DNA of 64,000 nt from Nocardiopsis terrae (GTDB lineage Bacteria; Actinomycetota; Actinomycetes; Streptosporangiales; Streptosporangiaceae). Made by a program: the position numbers and the translations under genes. Below the pieces are notes generated by a model that had not been told where the DNA came from, made no database searches, and worked only from the letters and a program-made list of their open reading frames with translations. This document shows, piece by piece, positions 62,060-64,000 of this stretch (within the stretch, counting starts at the first letter, position 1; the number at the start of each line of letters is the position of its first letter). The stretch lies in assembly GCF_014651695.1 (NCBI RefSeq), contig NZ_BMXJ01000005.1, positions 449,415 through 513,414 on the forward strand, written 5' to 3'.

Positions 62060-63253
62060 ATGAGCGACTCCCAGCGCAGGGCCGCCGCCCCCGACCCCCT
62101 CGACTTCCTGGCGGTGGACGCCGAACTGTCCGACACCGAACGCGACGTCCGTGACGCCGTCCGCGCGTTCTCCTCCCGTGAGCTCCTGCCGAACGTCGCC
62201 GACTGGTTCGAGGCCGGGACCATCCCCGACCCGCGCGGCCTCGCCAAGGCCTTCGGCGACCTGGGGGTTCTCGGCATGCACCTGGAGGGGTACGGTTGCG
62301 GCGGCTCCAGCGCGGTCGCCTACGGTCTGGCCTGCCGGGAGCTGGAGGCGGTGGACTCGGGGCTGCGCAGCTTCGTCTCCGTGCAGGGCTCCCTGGCCAT
62401 GGCGGCGATCCACAAGTTCGGTTCCGAGGAGCACAGGAACGAGTGGCTGCCGAGGATGGCCGCGGGCGAGGCGATCGGCTGCTTCGGCCTGACCGAGCCC
62501 GACTCCGGCTCGGACCCGGGCTCGATGCGCACCCGTGCCCGCAGGGAGGGGTCGGACTGGGTCCTCAACGGCACCAAGATGTGGATCACCAACGGCTCGG
62601 TGGCCGACGTCGCCGTGGTGTGGGCCGCCACCGAGGACGGCGTCCGCGGTTTCGTGGTGCCGACCGACACCCCGGGTTTCTCCGCGAACGTCATCCACCG
62701 GAAGCTGTCGCTGCGCGCCTCGATCACCTCGGAGCTGGTGCTGGAGGACGTGCGCCTGCCGGCCGACGCCGTGATGCCCGGCTCCGGAGGCCTGGGTTCC
62801 CCGCTCTCCTGCCTGAACGAGGCCCGCTACGGCATCGTGTGGGGCGCGGCGGGTGCGGCGCGCGCCTGTTACGAGGCCGCGCTGGACTACGCGCGGACCC
62901 GTGAGCAGTTCGGACAGCCCATCGGCGGTTTCCAGCTCACCCAGCGCAAGCTCGCCGACATGGTGGTGGACGTCAACCACGCCAACATGGCGGCGCTGCG
63001 GATCGGTCGGCTGAAGGACGAGGGGGACTGCCACCACAACCACGTGAGCTTCGGCAAGTTCGCCAACGTGGCGGCGGCGCAGCGGGTGGCGCGGACGGCC
63101 CGCGGGATCCACGGCGCCAACGGGATCACGCTGGAGTACCCGGTGATGCGGCACATGGTGAACCTGGAGACGGTGGCCACCTACGAGGGCACCGAGGAGA
63201 TCCACGCGCTGAGCATCGGCCAGGCGGTGACGGGTATCTCCGCGTTCCGGTAG
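62060..63253 (+). CDS. Acyl-CoA dehydrogenase, glutaryl-CoA dehydrogenase-like
   Basis: A 397-residue flavin acyl-CoA dehydrogenase. It has the glutaryl-CoA dehydrogenase pattern: GYGCGGSSAVAYGLACREL, an Arg in AVDSGLRSFVSVQGSLAM at the site that binds the glutaryl carboxylate, FGLTEPDSGSDPGSM, WITNGSVADV and, near the end, VATYEGTEEIHALSIGQAV with the catalytic Glu. Such an enzyme oxidises and decarboxylates glutaryl-CoA to crotonyl-CoA in lysine and glutarate catabolism. It follows the CoA-transferase gene by 66 bp. Electron transfer flavoprotein genes are not in the window. Confidence 0.88.
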   Translation: MSDSQRRAAAPDPLDFLAVDAELSDTERDVRDAVRAFSSRELLPNVADWFEAGTIPDPRGLAKAFGDLGVLGMHLEGYGCGGSSAVAYGLACRELEAVDSGLRSFVSVQGSLAMAAIHKFGSEEHRNEWLPRMAAGEAIGCFGLTEPDSGSDPGSMRTRARREGSDWVLNGTKMWITNGSVADVAVVWAATEDGVRGFVVPTDTPGFSANVIHRKLSLRASITSELVLEDVRLPADAVMPGSGGLGSPLSCLNEARYGIVWGAAGAARACYEAALDYARTREQFGQPIGGFQLTQRKLADMVVDVNHANMAALRIGRLKDEGDCHHNHVSFGKFANVAAAQRVARTARGIHGANGITLEYPVMRHMVNLETVATYEGTEEIHALSIGQAVTGISAFR

Positions 63254-63270
63254 GAGGAGGCACGCCACGG

Positions 63271-63798
63271 GTGCCATCGAAGGCCGACAACCATCACAAT
63301 GGGAGCATCCGAGTGAGGGAGTTGCCGAAGATGGTGAACGAACCGACGAAGCGGTTCGAGATGACGAAGCTGCGGCGGACCGCCAACGCGTTCGTCAGCG
63401 GCTTCGTCAAGTACGGGGCCTGCCCGCCGGAGCTGCACCTGCTCACGACGCGCGGGCGCAAGTCCGGTTTCCTGCGCACCATCCCGCTCAGTGTCCTGGA
63501 CAGTGAGAGCGGCCGGTACCTGGTCTCCCCCTACGGGGAGGCCGACTGGGTGCGCAACCTGCGCAAGGACGGTTTCGCGACGCTGCGCCAGGGCGGCTGG
63601 ATCGAGCTGGTGAGCGTGCGCGAACTGGGTTCCGCCGAGGCGGCACCGCTGCTCAGGGAGTACCTGAACCACCCCAGGGCCGCGGTGGTCGGGCCGTACT
63701 TCGACGCCCCGCCGGAGGCACCGGACGAGGCGTTCGAGGCCGAGGCCGACCGGCACCCGGTGTTCCAGATCATGCGGTCCACGACGATCCGCCTCTGA
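63271..63798 (+). CDS. Deazaflavin-dependent nitroreductase (DDN/DUF385) family protein
   Basis: A 175-residue split-barrel protein related to the F420-dependent DDN nitroreductase family. It has LLTTRGRKSGFLRTIPLSVL, the family F420/flavin-binding segment, and YLVSPYGEADWVRNLRKDG. The function is a flavin or F420-dependent reductase; the substrate is unknown. GTG 63271 has AGGAGG ten bases upstream; GTG 63313 and ATG 63331 also have GGAG-type sites, so the N-terminus is uncertain. It is the last gene of the operon, 17 bp after the dehydrogenase gene, and is followed by a terminator. Confidence 0.85.
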   Translation: MPSKADNHHNGSIRVRELPKMVNEPTKRFEMTKLRRTANAFVSGFVKYGACPPELHLLTTRGRKSGFLRTIPLSVLDSESGRYLVSPYGEADWVRNLRKDGFATLRQGGWIELVSVRELGSAEAAPLLREYLNHPRAAVVGPYFDAPPEAPDEAFEAEADRHPVFQIMRSTTIRL

Positions 63799-63805
63799 AC
63801 CGGAT

Positions 63806-63873
63806 ACACGACGGGCCCCGGCTCACCCCGCGGGGGGCGCTTGAATCCGCCGCGGGCCGGGGCCCTGTCGTGT
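63806..63873. terminator. Strong stem-loop terminator
   Basis: ACACGACGGGCCCCGGC pairs with GCCGGGGCCCTGTCGTGT with a single bulge over 17 bp, around a 33-base loop. It begins eight bases after the DDN-like gene and can also end the convergent acetyltransferase transcript. Confidence 0.75.
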
Positions 63874-63915
63874 GTCCGGACGGCGACCCGGGGCCGCCCG
63901 TCCCGTTCCTCCGTG

Positions 63916-64000
63916 TCAGCGGGCCGGCCGGGTGTACACGGTGCCGCGTTCGACGGTTTCGTAGCCGACCGTGGCGTAGGTCCTGGCCGGGGTCGGGTAG
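63916..64000 (-). CDS. Probable GNAT acetyltransferase, C-terminus (5' part beyond window)
   Basis: Only the last 27 codons and a TGA are visible. The sequence YPTPARTYATVGYETVERG resembles the end of GNAT acetyltransferases, where a helix with an Asn/Pro-x-x-Ala-x-x-xTyr pattern leads into a GY/GF strand. It converges on the DDN-like gene with a shared terminator. The family call is moderate because the acetyl-CoA site is outside the window. Confidence 0.5.
   Translation of the reverse strand, partial: YPTPARTYATVGYETVERGTVYTRPAR

Overview
The window is chromosomal DNA of a very GC-rich actinobacterium. It has dense GTG and TTG starts, a Wag31-type DivIVA, SepF, a meso-diaminopimelate-type MurE (DNPR motif), DUF3040, DUF574 and deazaflavin-dependent reductase families, and an actinomycete-specific SAM-IV riboswitch. 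The gene content and order best fit Nocardiopsis or a close relative. That placement is an inference from memory of the families, not a database result. No rRNA, tRNA, CRISPR array, insertion sequence or phage gene was seen.

Positions 1-22640, read on the minus strand, are the division and cell wall (dcw) cluster: mraZ, rsmH, ftsL, ftsI, then murE, murF, mraY, murD, ftsW, murG, murC, ftsQ, ftsZ, pgeF, yggS, sepF, yggT and divIVA. Together they make lipid II, carry it to the septum, cross-link it and build the Z ring and its membrane anchors. The usual order is broken between ftsI and murE by a plus-strand homocysteine S-methyltransferase gene and a perfect 68-bp palindrome. murE and murF are also separated by 381 bp containing a 19-bp inverted repeat. 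The mraZ promoter carries four 10-bp GTGGRG-type repeats that look like MraZ autoregulatory boxes.

Positions 22977-27951 hold a moxR - DUF58 - transglutaminase operon ending at a strong bidirectional terminator. Positions 28021-35059 (minus) hold DUF3040, DNA polymerase IV, a methyltransferase, nusB, efp and the shikimate genes aroB, aroK and aroC; a prepilin peptidase lies just upstream of aroC. Positions 36389-38948 hold SseB, a MarR regulator divergent from yceI, and a DUF2470 protein. Positions 39201-43536 hold a large membrane-tethered protein kinase of unknown role, an aldose epimerase and a YjbR-HhH protein.

Positions 43523-49006 (minus) hold a mocA/xdhC molybdoenzyme maturation pair and an FMN-riboswitch riboflavin operon (ribE, ribBA, ribH, PH-domain protein). 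Then come a PAP2 phosphatase, rpe, rsmB and fmt, with a helicase-degenerate priA running divergently from fmt. Positions 56418-60090 include a DinB-fold protein, a degenerate DUF574 methyltransferase, a small membrane protein, and a cysteine desulfurase-like enzyme behind a SAM-IV riboswitch. Positions 60158-63873 form a plus-strand catabolic operon (DUF3870, CaiB CoA-transferase, glutaryl-CoA dehydrogenase-like enzyme, deazaflavin-type reductase) that ends at a terminator. The last 85 bases are the tail of a probable GNAT acetyltransferase.

The points most worth a second look are the mraZ operator array, the 68-bp palindrome with the gene inserted in the dcw cluster, the SAM-IV-controlled PLP enzyme, and the multi-domain kinase. 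I did not find a clearly new defence or mobile system.
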